Origin: Trileptium ribeirensis
Lineage: Eukaryota; Nematoda; Enoplea; Enoplida; Thoracostomopsidae
NCBI GenBank assembly: GCA_030248225.1
Contig: JASANE010012103.1
Coordinates: forward strand, 35,808-99,807
Length of the DNA: 64,000 nucleotides
Direction: 5' to 3'
Of the stretch, positions 12,255 through 21,192 are shown one piece after another. The number at the start of each line of letters is the position of its first letter. Within the stretch, counting starts at the first letter, position 1. The notes beneath the pieces are model-generated. The model searched no databases. It worked only from the letters and a program-made list of their open reading frames with translations, and was not told the origin of the DNA. A program made the translations under genes and the position numbers.

Positions 12255-13476
12255 AAGGAGAAATGGGGTGGAAAGTTGGGGTGTGGTTTGAGAAAAGTAT
12301 AGAGAGAGGGATTGTGAAATTTTAATATGATGAAGGGGTAGGTAGGGGAGTTGAAATTGGAAATTTGAGGAGTGGGGGTTAAGTATTTAGAAAATAGGAG
12401 ATGTTTGAAAAATGTAAAAAGTTGGAGAAAAATGGGAATTTTGGAAAATGGAAATTTATGAAAAATAGAGAGGTGGGAAAGGGGTGGAGTAGATATATTA
12501 ATAAGGGTGGTAAGGGAAAAAGAATATTGAAATTTAGGGGATAGGGATTAAATTTTGAGGGAATGGATGATGTTTGAAAAATGGAGAAAAGGGGAAGAAG
12601 AAGGATATTTTTGGAAAGGGTGAACTTATAGAAAATAGGAAGAAGGGAAAGGATGTGGATGGGGGTAGTAATATAAAAAATATGAAAATTTTAGGGAGAT
12701 TGGTGGAGGTTTGGTGGAGGGGAGGGATTTAAACCCACAAAACCATGGATTTTGCTGATTTCATCGGTCTGTTCTGTTGTATATTTTGGTTGTCAGGCGA
12801 AGTGCTTCAGGTCCCAAGACCGCCCGGACATGCCGTTTGGCAAGTGCTCCCGATTTTCTAGGGGGGGACAGAATTCAACAAATTTTATTCTTATTGGATA
12901 TATCATCAGTGTTACACCATTTATATATGAATAAACATTTTTTTATTTATTTGAAATATAATTCGGGCATGAAAGGGTTAAAAGGAGAAATGGGGAGGAA
13001 AGTTGGGGTGTGGTTTGAGAAAAGTATAGAGAGAGGGATGGTGAAATTTCAATATGATGAAGGGGGTAGGTAGGGTAGTTGAAATTGGAAAATCGAGGAG
13101 TGGGGGTTAAGTATTTAGGAAATAGGAGATGTTTGAAAAATGTAAAATTTGGAGAAAAATGGGAATTTTGGAAAATGGAAATTTATGAAAAATAGAGAGG
13201 TGGGAAAGGGGTGGAGTAGATATATTAATAAGGGTGGTAAGGGAAAAAGAATATTGAAATTTAGGGGATAGGGATTAAATTTTGAGGGAATGGATGATGT
13301 TTGAAAAATGGAGAAAAGGGGAAGAAGAAGGATATTTTTGGAAAGGGTGAATTTATAGAAAATAGGAAGAAGGGAAAGGAGGGGATTTAATATGTGGATG
13401 GGGGTAGAATATAAAAAAATATGAAAATTTTAGGGAGATTGGTGGAGGTTTGGTGGAGGGGAGGGATTTAAATTTT
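12255..13476. repeat. Duplicated LTR segment flanking a piggyBac end
   Basis: The LTR block that follows the TTAA (AAGGAGAAATGGGG... to ...GGAGGGATTTAA) occurs at 12255-12733 and again at 12982-13476. The right LTR has it once. The second copy has a 12-bp or so insertion near 13382 (GGGGATTTAATA) absent from the first copy and from the right LTR. Between the copies lies the 244-bp piggyBac piece. The purine-rich sequence carries no gene. Confidence 0.85.
12734..12977 (+). mobile_element. piggyBac 3'-end fragment, 244 bp
   Basis: The fragment matches 29307-29550, the right end of the piggyBac copy in the other LTR, with no difference that I could see. It includes the terminal GGGCATGAAAGGG and the following TTAA (12978-12981). 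The inner end is abrupt and joins LTR sequence through shared ATTTAA. A 60-codon frame through it (12752-12934) also occurs in the other copy but overlaps only terminal sequence and is not regarded as a gene. Confidence 0.9.
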
Positions 13477-13875
13477 GGTAGAAAAATAGGAAAAAGGAGA
13501 AAAATGGATTTTGGGTAGAATTTTGGTTTTTAGAAAGAGAGGGTGGATGAGTATGGAATATGGGTTGGGAAAAGTGATATTTAAAAGGAATGAATAGGTT
13601 ATAAGTAGTTTTTAGGTGTTAAATATGAGTTTTGGGAGGCGGAGGGATGTGGGCGAATTTTGGGATTTATATAGATTTAATATATTTTATATACTTATAG
13701 AAAATTACATAGCTAGTTTATATTTTTATATAATATATATAGTAAGATATATATACATTTACGTGAATATACGCTCAAATGCCATACCGAGGGCGACAGG
13801 GAATACCAGGGCGGCGTGGGGGCGGCCTTTATGGAAAAGAAAAATTTGGTGGTGAAAAAGGCACCAGCCCCAACA

Positions 13876-13883
13876 CCCCCCTT
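13876..13883 (-). other. Polypurine tract of the LTR element
   Basis: Read on the minus strand, AAGGGGGG abuts the first base of the 3' LTR (TGTTGGGG). This position and composition are those of the plus-strand priming site of LTR retrotransposons. Confidence 0.8.
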
Positions 13884-14880
13884 AGTAAGCCCATGACGTC
13901 ACGGCATGGGTAACAACAACCTGAATATAATATAACAAGTAATGACACATATGAACAACAAGTAATGGCAAATAGTGATACAAGTAACATCCAATATATA
14001 AATGAAAGCTCCAATTGTTTGGAAACCCAACGTTATTATGGCAGTACACGTTTAATTATTGTGAGCAGAAATAAAATAAGTGACAAGAATCATGACAAAA
14101 CAAAAATAAGTGAAAAATAGAAAATAGAAAATTTTTGGAGTTTTATAAAATTTTTTATTGTTTTTGGAGTTTATAATTATTTAAATTTTTATGAAATTTT
14201 ATAAATTTTGTGAATGAAAAATAATATGGAATTTTTCCAAAGGCACAATATTACACAACTTATGCTGAAAATAAGTAATACAAATCAATACGGGCTACCC
14301 TCAATTTACCAAGATTTAACGAGTCCAGCTCGATTCGTCATATATATTAACACAGTTACAGTACATATTGTTATTGTTAATGAAAAATGTAATTACTGCA
14401 GGCATATATCGTTCATCCATCCATGACGAGGCGAAAAATTAGTCGACCCTACAAGTTCCTATGACAAAGTGCATATATAAGAAAAACATACAGACAAATA
14501 ATATTAAGCTTCACAATGTTTATTCAATATAACGTCAATATCCATAATGGTTGTTGCCGTCGTTATATTCGACCATGATAAGGCAAAATTAATATTGTCC
14601 ATCTCAACCATGACGAAGTATATAATGTCGATAAGAGTTCCTGTAAGCCAGGACTCACCATGCTGCGTATAATGTTCAGCATAATTGTTATATATAATTG
14701 TTCGATACCAAATTCGCGACGTATTTGAAGATAAAAGTATATTAAACGTTCGCGCTAATCCAAAATGTTAAATCATGACGACATAATTAGTGGGGTTATA
14801 CTAATATTTTTTTAAGGTTATGACTATTACTGTTCATTGTAGCGCCCGATTGACGAAAAATTAATGACCGTAAATATTGT
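13884..14880. other. Non-coding 3' interior of the LTR element
   Basis: About 1 kb between the last accessory codon and the polypurine tract is strongly AT-rich and has no envelope-like or other coding frame. Motifs of the form ACCATG(A/T)CGA or ATCATGACGA recur at 14421, 14572, 14608 and 14773, and similar motifs occur in other non-coding parts of the element. Confidence 0.6.
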
Positions 14881-14881
14881 C

Positions 14882-15964
14882 TTAATTCCGACGTGGTTTC
14901 GGCAAATATAGCGGCCAATCGTGTTCCAGGGGCATAGATAATGGTTGTCCTGGACAATCATTACGTCGATCGTACCATCGCGTAACAAATTGGAGTTCGT
15001 TCAAAAACGCAGCTGAAAACTGTCTCGAAACTTGAGCAATCAATTGTTGTAATTGTTCCCGTTGCTCAAGTGCTGCTTCTCCATGCATTTGTTGGTCATT
15101 TAGTTAACTTTCCAACCGGTCAACTTCGTCGCGTAGACGCTGATACTCCGTATTCGGAAAGACATAGTCACGAACTCGGGCTACTTGGCTCGAGATACCC
15201 GATCGCGTATCGGCATAACGTCGCATATCTCGTTGGACGTCGCTTTCCCATTTACGTCGACTAAATCCAATAAAGAATAGCTGCGGAAAATATTGGATCG
15301 CAATGCTGCGCCTTCGCAGCATTTCGTAAACGAACCCACGTACCGTATACGCGAATCGACGTATAAATAGATCGTATAGTTCTGGTGTAACGATGACGTC
15401 CCACTGTTTTTGAAAAATAATACTTCGAACGCGTTCTTCCCATTTGAAGAAAATGTCAATTAAATCACGTTCGCTAATATGCCGTCCACGTTCACCAATC
15501 TGCTTGAACTCGCGTTTTAACTCAACGCGCAAATGTTGATACAACATGTTCATACGTTGCGGCATCGGCTCATTGAACCCAATTTGGTAAAACGTGAAGT
15601 AATGGTAAATTAACCGATTACCAAACGGTGTAATACGACCGGTTCGTAGATCATTACCATTAAAATGTAGTGAAGTCATTTCCGTTCCGCTTCGTCGTTC
15701 GCTCGGTAGCGCTAATTGACCGGCATCGCGTTGTGATGACGCTGGTTGCACAGCCGGTGATACTGCTGCGATAGCAGTCGCTCCTTGTTCCTTTGATACT
15801 GTTGAAACTGGTTTCGTGGGCGTAACGGCCGAAGCTTCCTCAAAAATTTCAACATCACTAGCTTTTCGTTGCTTTTCGGTAGCCACCGTTAACGTTCGAT
15901 ACGGCTGGCGTTGACGTAAAAGACGGCGCAAAAATTGCCGCCGACGTTGACTGTTGCTCCTCAT
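14882..15964 (-). pseudogene. Accessory block, C-terminal part, interrupted by TAA
   Basis: A 286-codon frame (ATG at 15964, stop at 15104-15106) continues in the same frame after the TAA for another 73 codons to 14882. The first 30 residues are arginine-rich and overlap the preceding frame, so the true join is probably near 15870, beside an AAAA run. From residue about 95 the sequence is compact and globular-looking (TSLHFNGNDLRTGRITPFGN, then many aromatic and charged residues, RMNMLYQHLRVELKREFKQI, FIRRFAYTVRGFVYEMLRRR). After the stop it is Gln-rich and helical (LEQREQLQQLIAQVSRQF), likely a coiled coil. I recognise no family. There are no membrane segments, so an envelope protein is unlikely. 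It is probably the tail of the polypeptide that begins with the exonuclease-like domain. Confidence 0.55.
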
Positions 15965-17969
15965 GATAAACTACTTCCTGTCGCTGTCGTGGTCGTAGTA
16001 CAATAACTGATGAGGCACGTTGTTTATCTCGCTGTCGTCGCCTCGCTTCACGATCACTATCGCTGGATTCGCTAGTCACTTTTTCGTAGTCATATCGACG
16101 TTCAGCACGCGCTTGACGACTCGCAGTTCGTTGCGTTTTCTTCTTAGTTTGCGTTCCTCGCGTTTTGCGTTCCGGCGACTCTCTCTCCCGTAATCGCCGT
16201 TTGAGTTCGGCATTTTGACGATGTGCGTGATCAAGTTCCATTTGTCGTGCTTCCAATTGAGCTCGGTAGCTTTCGTCCATTCGACGCAAATAATGCAACG
16301 CGGTATCGACTCGCGTATTTAATTGCATTTGTTGCATTAATAACATACCATCTAATTGCACTGCTGACGGAGGTACGGCTTGTTGCAATTGTTCACGCAC
16401 TTGTGCCAATTCCGTACCACGCAAATTTCCCAACTGCAACTCAATGTGCAACGAAGGCGAAATTCCCTGACCACTTGTCACCACTGTAGTAGGCTGTTGA
16501 AACGGCGCTCGAATAGCGTGCGACAATCGCATACGCACCGACTGGGGAAGGCTAGGTGGGAACATAATGCTAGCTCTCCCTTGTCCCCTAACTGATCGAA
16601 CTGTCATCGGCACACTATCAGACATCGCGGGCTCCGCTTGAGCTACCGTTACTAAGCTAGACGCGGTAGACACTGGTAAAGTTAAACCACTCGACGACAC
16701 TACCGCCGTTTCTGATTCTGACCGTATCCTACTTAGGGTGGATTGATCCATTGTTTCCTGGGCTGGTAATGTTACTGCTGACGAATCTACACTCACAATC
16801 CGTAAGGGAGTTTTCCTTCTACCAACCGATTCAGTCATGGATTCCGAATCTACAGTAATCTCCATCAAGTTTGCTAGGCTTTCCTGCGCTGCTAAACCTC
16901 CCATTTTCTGGCACTTCCGTTGGTTTTCGTGAGCAATCTGCTCATTTTCGACCCAAGTAGAATGATATTGGACAGGATCTACTGGACTAGCAGTGATCGT
17001 TACAGATCCTATTATACGTACCGAATCGTCTGATGCAGGTTCCGGTGTACGAACCGCAGGCGGTGTTGTAGCAACTGATGAAGCATTAGAAGCTGCATCC
17101 TCTTCTCGTAATACCTGACGATCTAAATGTTGCAATACAGCTGGGCGGGTGACAACACATGCTCCGCCATAATGCTCATCATACGCTATCATTATCCGGT
17201 CGCGAATTTCACGCACAGGCACTCCTTCGGTTTCCCATTGGATATCTTGCTGGTTCATTTCTTCATCAAACATATCCTCACGACGTTCTTCTAACTCCGT
17301 TTCATCTCCAGGACCAGCGACGACATCTTGGTGTCGCTGTATACGTGAACGACGTCGACTACGCTTAGCTCGTCGTCGTTTCTCTGCTTCGTACCATGCG
17401 TTAAAGTCATCCATGCCATCCGGAAGATAATCGCGATTATAGCGCATTTCGGATTCCGGAATTTCGCTAACCGGCGTATGATCCAAGTCAATGGGATCCA
17501 ACCGCATATTTTGACCCAATTGTCGATTTAATTGCGCTGCCGTCGCTGCAAATAATCGGTCAGTATCGCGATGTAGATTTCCTCCAAGGTCAATTACAAA
17601 AGCAGCTTCACCATTGTCTTGATCATTAATTTTATACAGGCTGCTATGCTCTTCCACATTCCATCGGCCCTTGCGCCGCCAATAGCCTGCGCATTGAGCC
17701 ACTTTTTCGGCGATACTTTCTTGATAACCACGACGATTTGATACGGCGTCAGGATTAACCCGCACCGTTAAGCCCCGCGCATCCGTTGTAAACGCTCGAA
17801 ATATGCGCGGAAATTGCTCAATCAAATGCCATAAACTATTGACATCGTGACGTCCTATCGGGGGAGGCGTACCACGCCGATGTGCGATAAACAATGCTCC
17901 ATCGATGAGCATGACATCATGGGCACTATAACGAACGAACCGGCGAACTCTTCGAAATTCAGCACCCAA
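15858..17969 (-). CDS. Accessory block, middle part: exonuclease motif III, charged and coiled-coil region
   Basis: This 703-codon open frame has no real ATG at its upstream end (the apparent start is a TTG), so it is probably entered from the preceding frame. At residues 14-18 it contains YSAHD followed by VMLI, the form of motif III (YxAxDV) of RNase D-type exonucleases. Motifs I and II are in the overlapping upstream frame. Next come a moderately conserved-looking 150 residues, an Arg/Lys-rich tract near 207-222 (RRRAKRSRRRSR, possible nuclear signal), a long Ser/Thr/Val-rich linker, a predicted coiled coil at about 540-615 (MLLMQQMQLNTRVDTALHYL region) and a basic Ser/Arg tail. It overlaps the previous frame by 115 bp and the next by 107 bp. 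Apart from motif III no family is recognised. Confidence 0.65.
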   Translation of the reverse strand: MGAEFRRVRRFVRYSAHDVMLIDGALFIAHRRGTPPPIGRHDVNSLWHLIEQFPRIFRAFTTDARGLTVRVNPDAVSNRRGYQESIAEKVAQCAGYWRRKGRWNVEEHSSLYKINDQDNGEAAFVIDLGGNLHRDTDRLFAATAAQLNRQLGQNMRLDPIDLDHTPVSEIPESEMRYNRDYLPDGMDDFNAWYEAEKRRRAKRSRRRSRIQRHQDVVAGPGDETELEERREDMFDEEMNQQDIQWETEGVPVREIRDRIMIAYDEHYGGACVVTRPAVLQHLDRQVLREEDAASNASSVATTPPAVRTPEPASDDSVRIIGSVTITASPVDPVQYHSTWVENEQIAHENQRKCQKMGGLAAQESLANLMEITVDSESMTESVGRRKTPLRIVSVDSSAVTLPAQETMDQSTLSRIRSESETAVVSSSGLTLPVSTASSLVTVAQAEPAMSDSVPMTVRSVRGQGRASIMFPPSLPQSVRMRLSHAIRAPFQQPTTVVTSGQGISPSLHIELQLGNLRGTELAQVREQLQQAVPPSAVQLDGMLLMQQMQLNTRVDTALHYLRRMDESYRAQLEARQMELDHAHRQNAELKRRLRERESPERKTRGTQTKKKTQRTASRQARAERRYDYEKVTSESSDSDREARRRQRDKQRASSVIVLRPRQRQEVVYHEEQQSTSAAIFAPSFTSTPAVSNVNGGYRKATKS

Positions 17970-18832
17970 TTTCCAGGACCTACTTGTCGTACACGAATTC
18001 CCCCTAACAATGTTGTACCATACGGCGTTGCATCTTGTCGAATACGTCCGGTAAATAGAAAGAAAAATCGTCGTAAACTATATCGACGACCTACTGCCGC
18101 TTGCAAATCCATCGAATTAGCGTGTGGGAACGGCTGGTTGTATTGTAAATACCGCACGTTCCAGAATCCTTCATCATTGTTCATCGCCCACCATATTTTT
18201 AATCGTGCTTCTGACGCAATACACGCATATAATGCTGCAGGCATATCTGGACCAAGCGACATCAAATCGAAAATAATGACGACTCCTTCAATCGTGGCGA
18301 CTTGCAATGTAGCCGCTGCTGTAGGTTGCCAACCTGCTGCATAGGCTAGCCATTTTGGATCGACCCAGAGTCGTGCGTTACGTGGCAACCATCGCCAGCA
18401 GACGTCAAATGGATCCTTCTCGGGCGTGTCTAAATATTTCTTCCATGCTTCTCGAAATTGCTGTTGTTGTCGGTAGCTGATGATTACACCCTCCATATCA
18501 CACGCTATTAAGTTGGTGGCTGAACGCTCGATAATACCTATCGCTGACTCAATTTGGTCACGGGCGTCTACCACAACTACACTAGCGGGGTGCATCCACT
18601 CTCGACCCACCATTTCTAACCCACTGGTCCACGCATATAAATTCCATACGGGGTGGTTACGATCCTTCCATGGTGGACCCTGCTGTCCCTCTGACCACGT
18701 TAACTGTTGTTCTATCCCGTTAAACGAACGCTCAAGAGGGTTATCTCCCTGCTCAGACTCAAGGTCGGACAACCAATCAGAACCCTCTGAGGACCCAGTT
18801 TCACTACCGCTATCCCAATTCGAGTCCGCCAT
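17855..18832 (-). CDS. DEDDy 3'-5' exonuclease-like domain (RNase D/EXD1 type) in the LTR element
   Basis: The frame is open from 18904, but the first ATG is at 18832 in a good context (A at -3, G at +4), giving 325 codons. The first 50 residues are acidic and Ser-rich. Numbering from 18904: NLIACDMEGV (D136, E138) fits motif I; LQVATIEGVVIIFDLMSLG (200-218) fits the strand pair after motif I in RNase D proteins; LKIWWAMNNDEGFW has K236 and D244 eight apart as in motif II; MDLQAA (D266) fits the fDTQxA box. Motif III, YSAHDV, appears about 140 bp later in the -1 frame at 17930. Order and spacing match the DEDDy superfamily, with an extra 55-residue insert after motif I. The family degrades or trims RNA or DNA 3' ends; the role here is unknown. 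Downstream of frame overlap (from about 17970) this frame is probably not translated as protein of value. Confidence 0.65.
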   Translation of the reverse strand: MADSNWDSGSETGSSEGSDWLSDLESEQGDNPLERSFNGIEQQLTWSEGQQGPPWKDRNHPVWNLYAWTSGLEMVGREWMHPASVVVVDARDQIESAIGIIERSATNLIACDMEGVIISYRQQQQFREAWKKYLDTPEKDPFDVCWRWLPRNARLWVDPKWLAYAAGWQPTAAATLQVATIEGVVIIFDLMSLGPDMPAALYACIASEARLKIWWAMNNDEGFWNVRYLQYNQPFPHANSMDLQAAVGRRYSLRRFFFLFTGRIRQDATPYGTTLLGGIRVRQVGPGNWVLNFEEFAGSFVIVPMMSCSSMEHCLSHIGVVRLPR

Positions 18833-18904
18833 TTCAGCAGTTGTAGTGATGTTGTGATTATTGACGTTGTAGAATAGTTCGTCGAATAACGCAGAATATA
18901 ACAA

Positions 18905-19513
18905 TTGTTATTATTGTTATTTATTATACCACAACGTACCGTAGTTTAAATAGCCGTTGATATATGACGATCGCCTGAAATCTAAAATGTAATAATTGTT
19001 TATAACAGTTTATCGAGCACACCATTCGAAAGCCACCATGGCGAACCTTTTTATAGCATTTAAACCATGTCGAATACGCCATGCTTAACACTCCATCTAC
19101 ATAGCGCGCACCTTCAATTCTCCATTACTCCGATAGAATTAGAAAGTTCTTATGGGCGTTCTCTACCAAAGATCTCCATCATAAGTTGGCTCGCCACTAC
19201 AACATTGTCGATCCCGACACTAGCACTCATTAATTACTGAAGCACGGTTGCTACGCTATTCTATTCATTGTTCATTGTTCGATAGCGGAAAAATAGAAAA
19301 AGAAGTAAAATCAAATCAATTTACCCGTCCACGTGCACATGGCCACCATATCGGATCTTTTTAACGGGTCAGCATTGGCGACCAACCAGCTAACGAAAGT
19401 GTTACTTCATCGCTACCGAAGACTGTACCACACGCGCCTTCCAGCTTTGGCATGCTTCATTCAACACCGAAAAATAGAATAAGAAGCACCCATAATTAAA
19501 TAACATTTACCGT
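18905..19513. other. Non-coding gap between pol and the accessory block
   Basis: Some 600 bp without an open frame separate the integrase stop from the accessory ATG, enough for an internal promoter or a splice acceptor; neither can be pinned down. ACCATGGCGA (19036), ACCATGTCGA (19064) and GGCCACCATATCGG (19341) resemble the sequence at the primer site. Confidence 0.5.
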
Positions 19514-21076
19514 TCATGTACATAATCGTTGTACACACGCCGGACAATACCATAATGTCGTGTCGGATTCCTTTTCCAATTTTACACACCGAAAATGATA
19601 CCATTCGAGGCAGTAATCACATTCGATCCAGTTGACATCATCTTCACCTATGCGGAGGTCTTCTTCGTAACTTTGCACACATTCTCCGCAGAACCAATCG
19701 ATTTCTTCGCTATCGATTACGATCGCGCGTAAACGTTGCTCGTATTCCAAATAATCCCTCGGCTCTCCACCAAAATGTTTAAACAGACTTTTGTTATAAG
19801 TCTTACTTTTGCATCGCGCATCACCTAACCCTATTACTTCCAAATTAGGACCTTGTACCTTGACTACTCGATATGGTCGCTCGAAATTTGGGTGAAATTT
19901 GTTGGTGATCCTACGAGAATCGATTTTCTCCGGCCTTTGCATTAATACTACATCACCTGGCAAAAAGTCACGAATACGTGCTCTTCGATCAAAATATCGC
20001 TTATAGGCGTCTTGAGCCAAACGCACGAACTTACTAGTTTCTTTCCAAGTGCTAGTCAACGTATCCAACAGCCTTTGCACATGTTGGTCGGTACTTCCAC
20101 CTTCCGTTATGGACAATAACGGGTTTTCTCCAGGTAAATCCGGGTCACGACCATGCATCATGAAAAACGGGGTCTGACCCGTTGACACGTGTACCGTAGT
20201 TCGGTACGCAAAAAGTGCGCTATTGACGTAAGTGTCCCAATTATCAGGCTCTAATTCAGTGAGTGGCTTTATCATGGCCATTAACGTTTGATTCCATCGT
20301 TCCACAAGACCATTACATTGATGATGGTACGGTGTAGCAAACACTGTTCGACTTCCTAATTTCGCTGCTTCAGACGTGAATAATTCAGACGTAAAAGCAG
20401 GTCCTTGATCAGACAAAATTATATGTGGGACACCGTGTCTGGGCACTATCTTGTTTAGCAATAAGTCGACAATAGTCCTAGCTGTCTGATCAGGTGTGGC
20501 AAAAGCTTCTGGCCATTTCGTGAAATAATCAATAAAGTTGACAATATACTTGTTTCCAGATCGTGTGACGGGTAATGGACCTATCACATCTACAACTACC
20601 ATATGAAATGGTGCCATCGCGGGTATCGGTTGTAACGGTCCACGACGATTAGGACCAGGTTTAAATCGAGCACATGCGTTAATAAACGCTTCGAGGTCTT
20701 TCTTCATTGTGACCCGATAAAATTTCCGTTCGAGCTTAGCCAACGCTCGATTGTATCCGACATGACCTGCGTATCTTGTCGTGTGAGCCTGTTCCATCAC
20801 AACTACACGGAACTCCTCAGGTAGGACCAAACGAAATTAGCACGCTTCTGCGCGAACAGGTCTACGTTTCCGGCTTACGTAGTACAAGATACCATGGCGG
20901 ACATGGAACCTATCTTCCTGCAACAAGATCTGTCGTTGCAACTCTTCATTTAACTCTGGATCTAATTCTTGATCTTCGAGAAAACGAACCATTCCTCGTG
21001 TAAACGGATCTGAAGATTGGGCTCGTCGGATTTCATCCGCTTCCCATGGCGGTTCTATCGCAAAATAGTCATTCAA
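19514..21076 (-). pseudogene. Pol: integrase with C-terminal PHD finger, one in-frame TAA
   Basis: The frame runs from the RNase H-integrase linker, is stopped by TAA at 20837-20839 and continues in the same frame to 19514. An N-terminal zinc-binding region has the two His (HTTRYAGHVG) and one Cys (NACARFK), but the last Cys appears to be Phe. The DDE core is complete: D in VVVDVIGPLP, D in LSDQGPAFTS, E in CNGLVERWNQ. After a GPY-like stretch (HPNFERPYRVVK), residues about 375-435 of the 438-codon part form a C4HC3 PHD finger: WFCGEC, then WIECDYCLEWYHFRCV, then WYCPAC. Chromoviruses carry a chromodomain in this position; a PHD finger could similarly tether the integrase to histone tails. 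The TAA makes this copy unlikely to yield integrase without readthrough. Confidence 0.88.
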
Positions 21077-21192
21077 ATCCCGTTCACCACAGGAACATCT
21101 ACCTGCATTCCACTGGGACCAGGTTGTGGGTCATTTATTTCGTCGTTTTCATCAGCCACTACGTTAGGACTTTGCGTAACTACGCCCACAAT

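Larger units (their letters stand above)
10766..13875 (-). repeat. 3' LTR of the Ty3-like element (left copy, rearranged)
   Basis: The repeat starts TGTCGGAGG and ends CCCCAACA on the plus strand, so it reads TG...CA in element orientation too. It aligns with the right copy throughout, apart from a 6-bp indel near 11546 and scattered substitutions. The part 12241-13620 is purine-rich (GGGGTGGAAAG, GAAAAATGG motifs), hence pyrimidine-rich in the element's sense. It is longer than the basal 2.38 kb because a segment of about 480 bp is present twice around a piggyBac end fragment. The preserved empty piggyBac target TTAA lies at 12251-12254. Confidence 0.9.

Noticed and set aside
13884..18904. 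Possible envelope gene downstream of pol
   Set aside because: No signal peptide, transmembrane segment or Cys-rich ectodomain in any accessory frame; the exonuclease-like motifs explain the first part better.
19514..19760. Chromodomain at the integrase C-terminus
   Set aside because: The Cys/His spacing and WYCPAC ending are those of a PHD finger; chromodomain aromatic-cage residues are absent.
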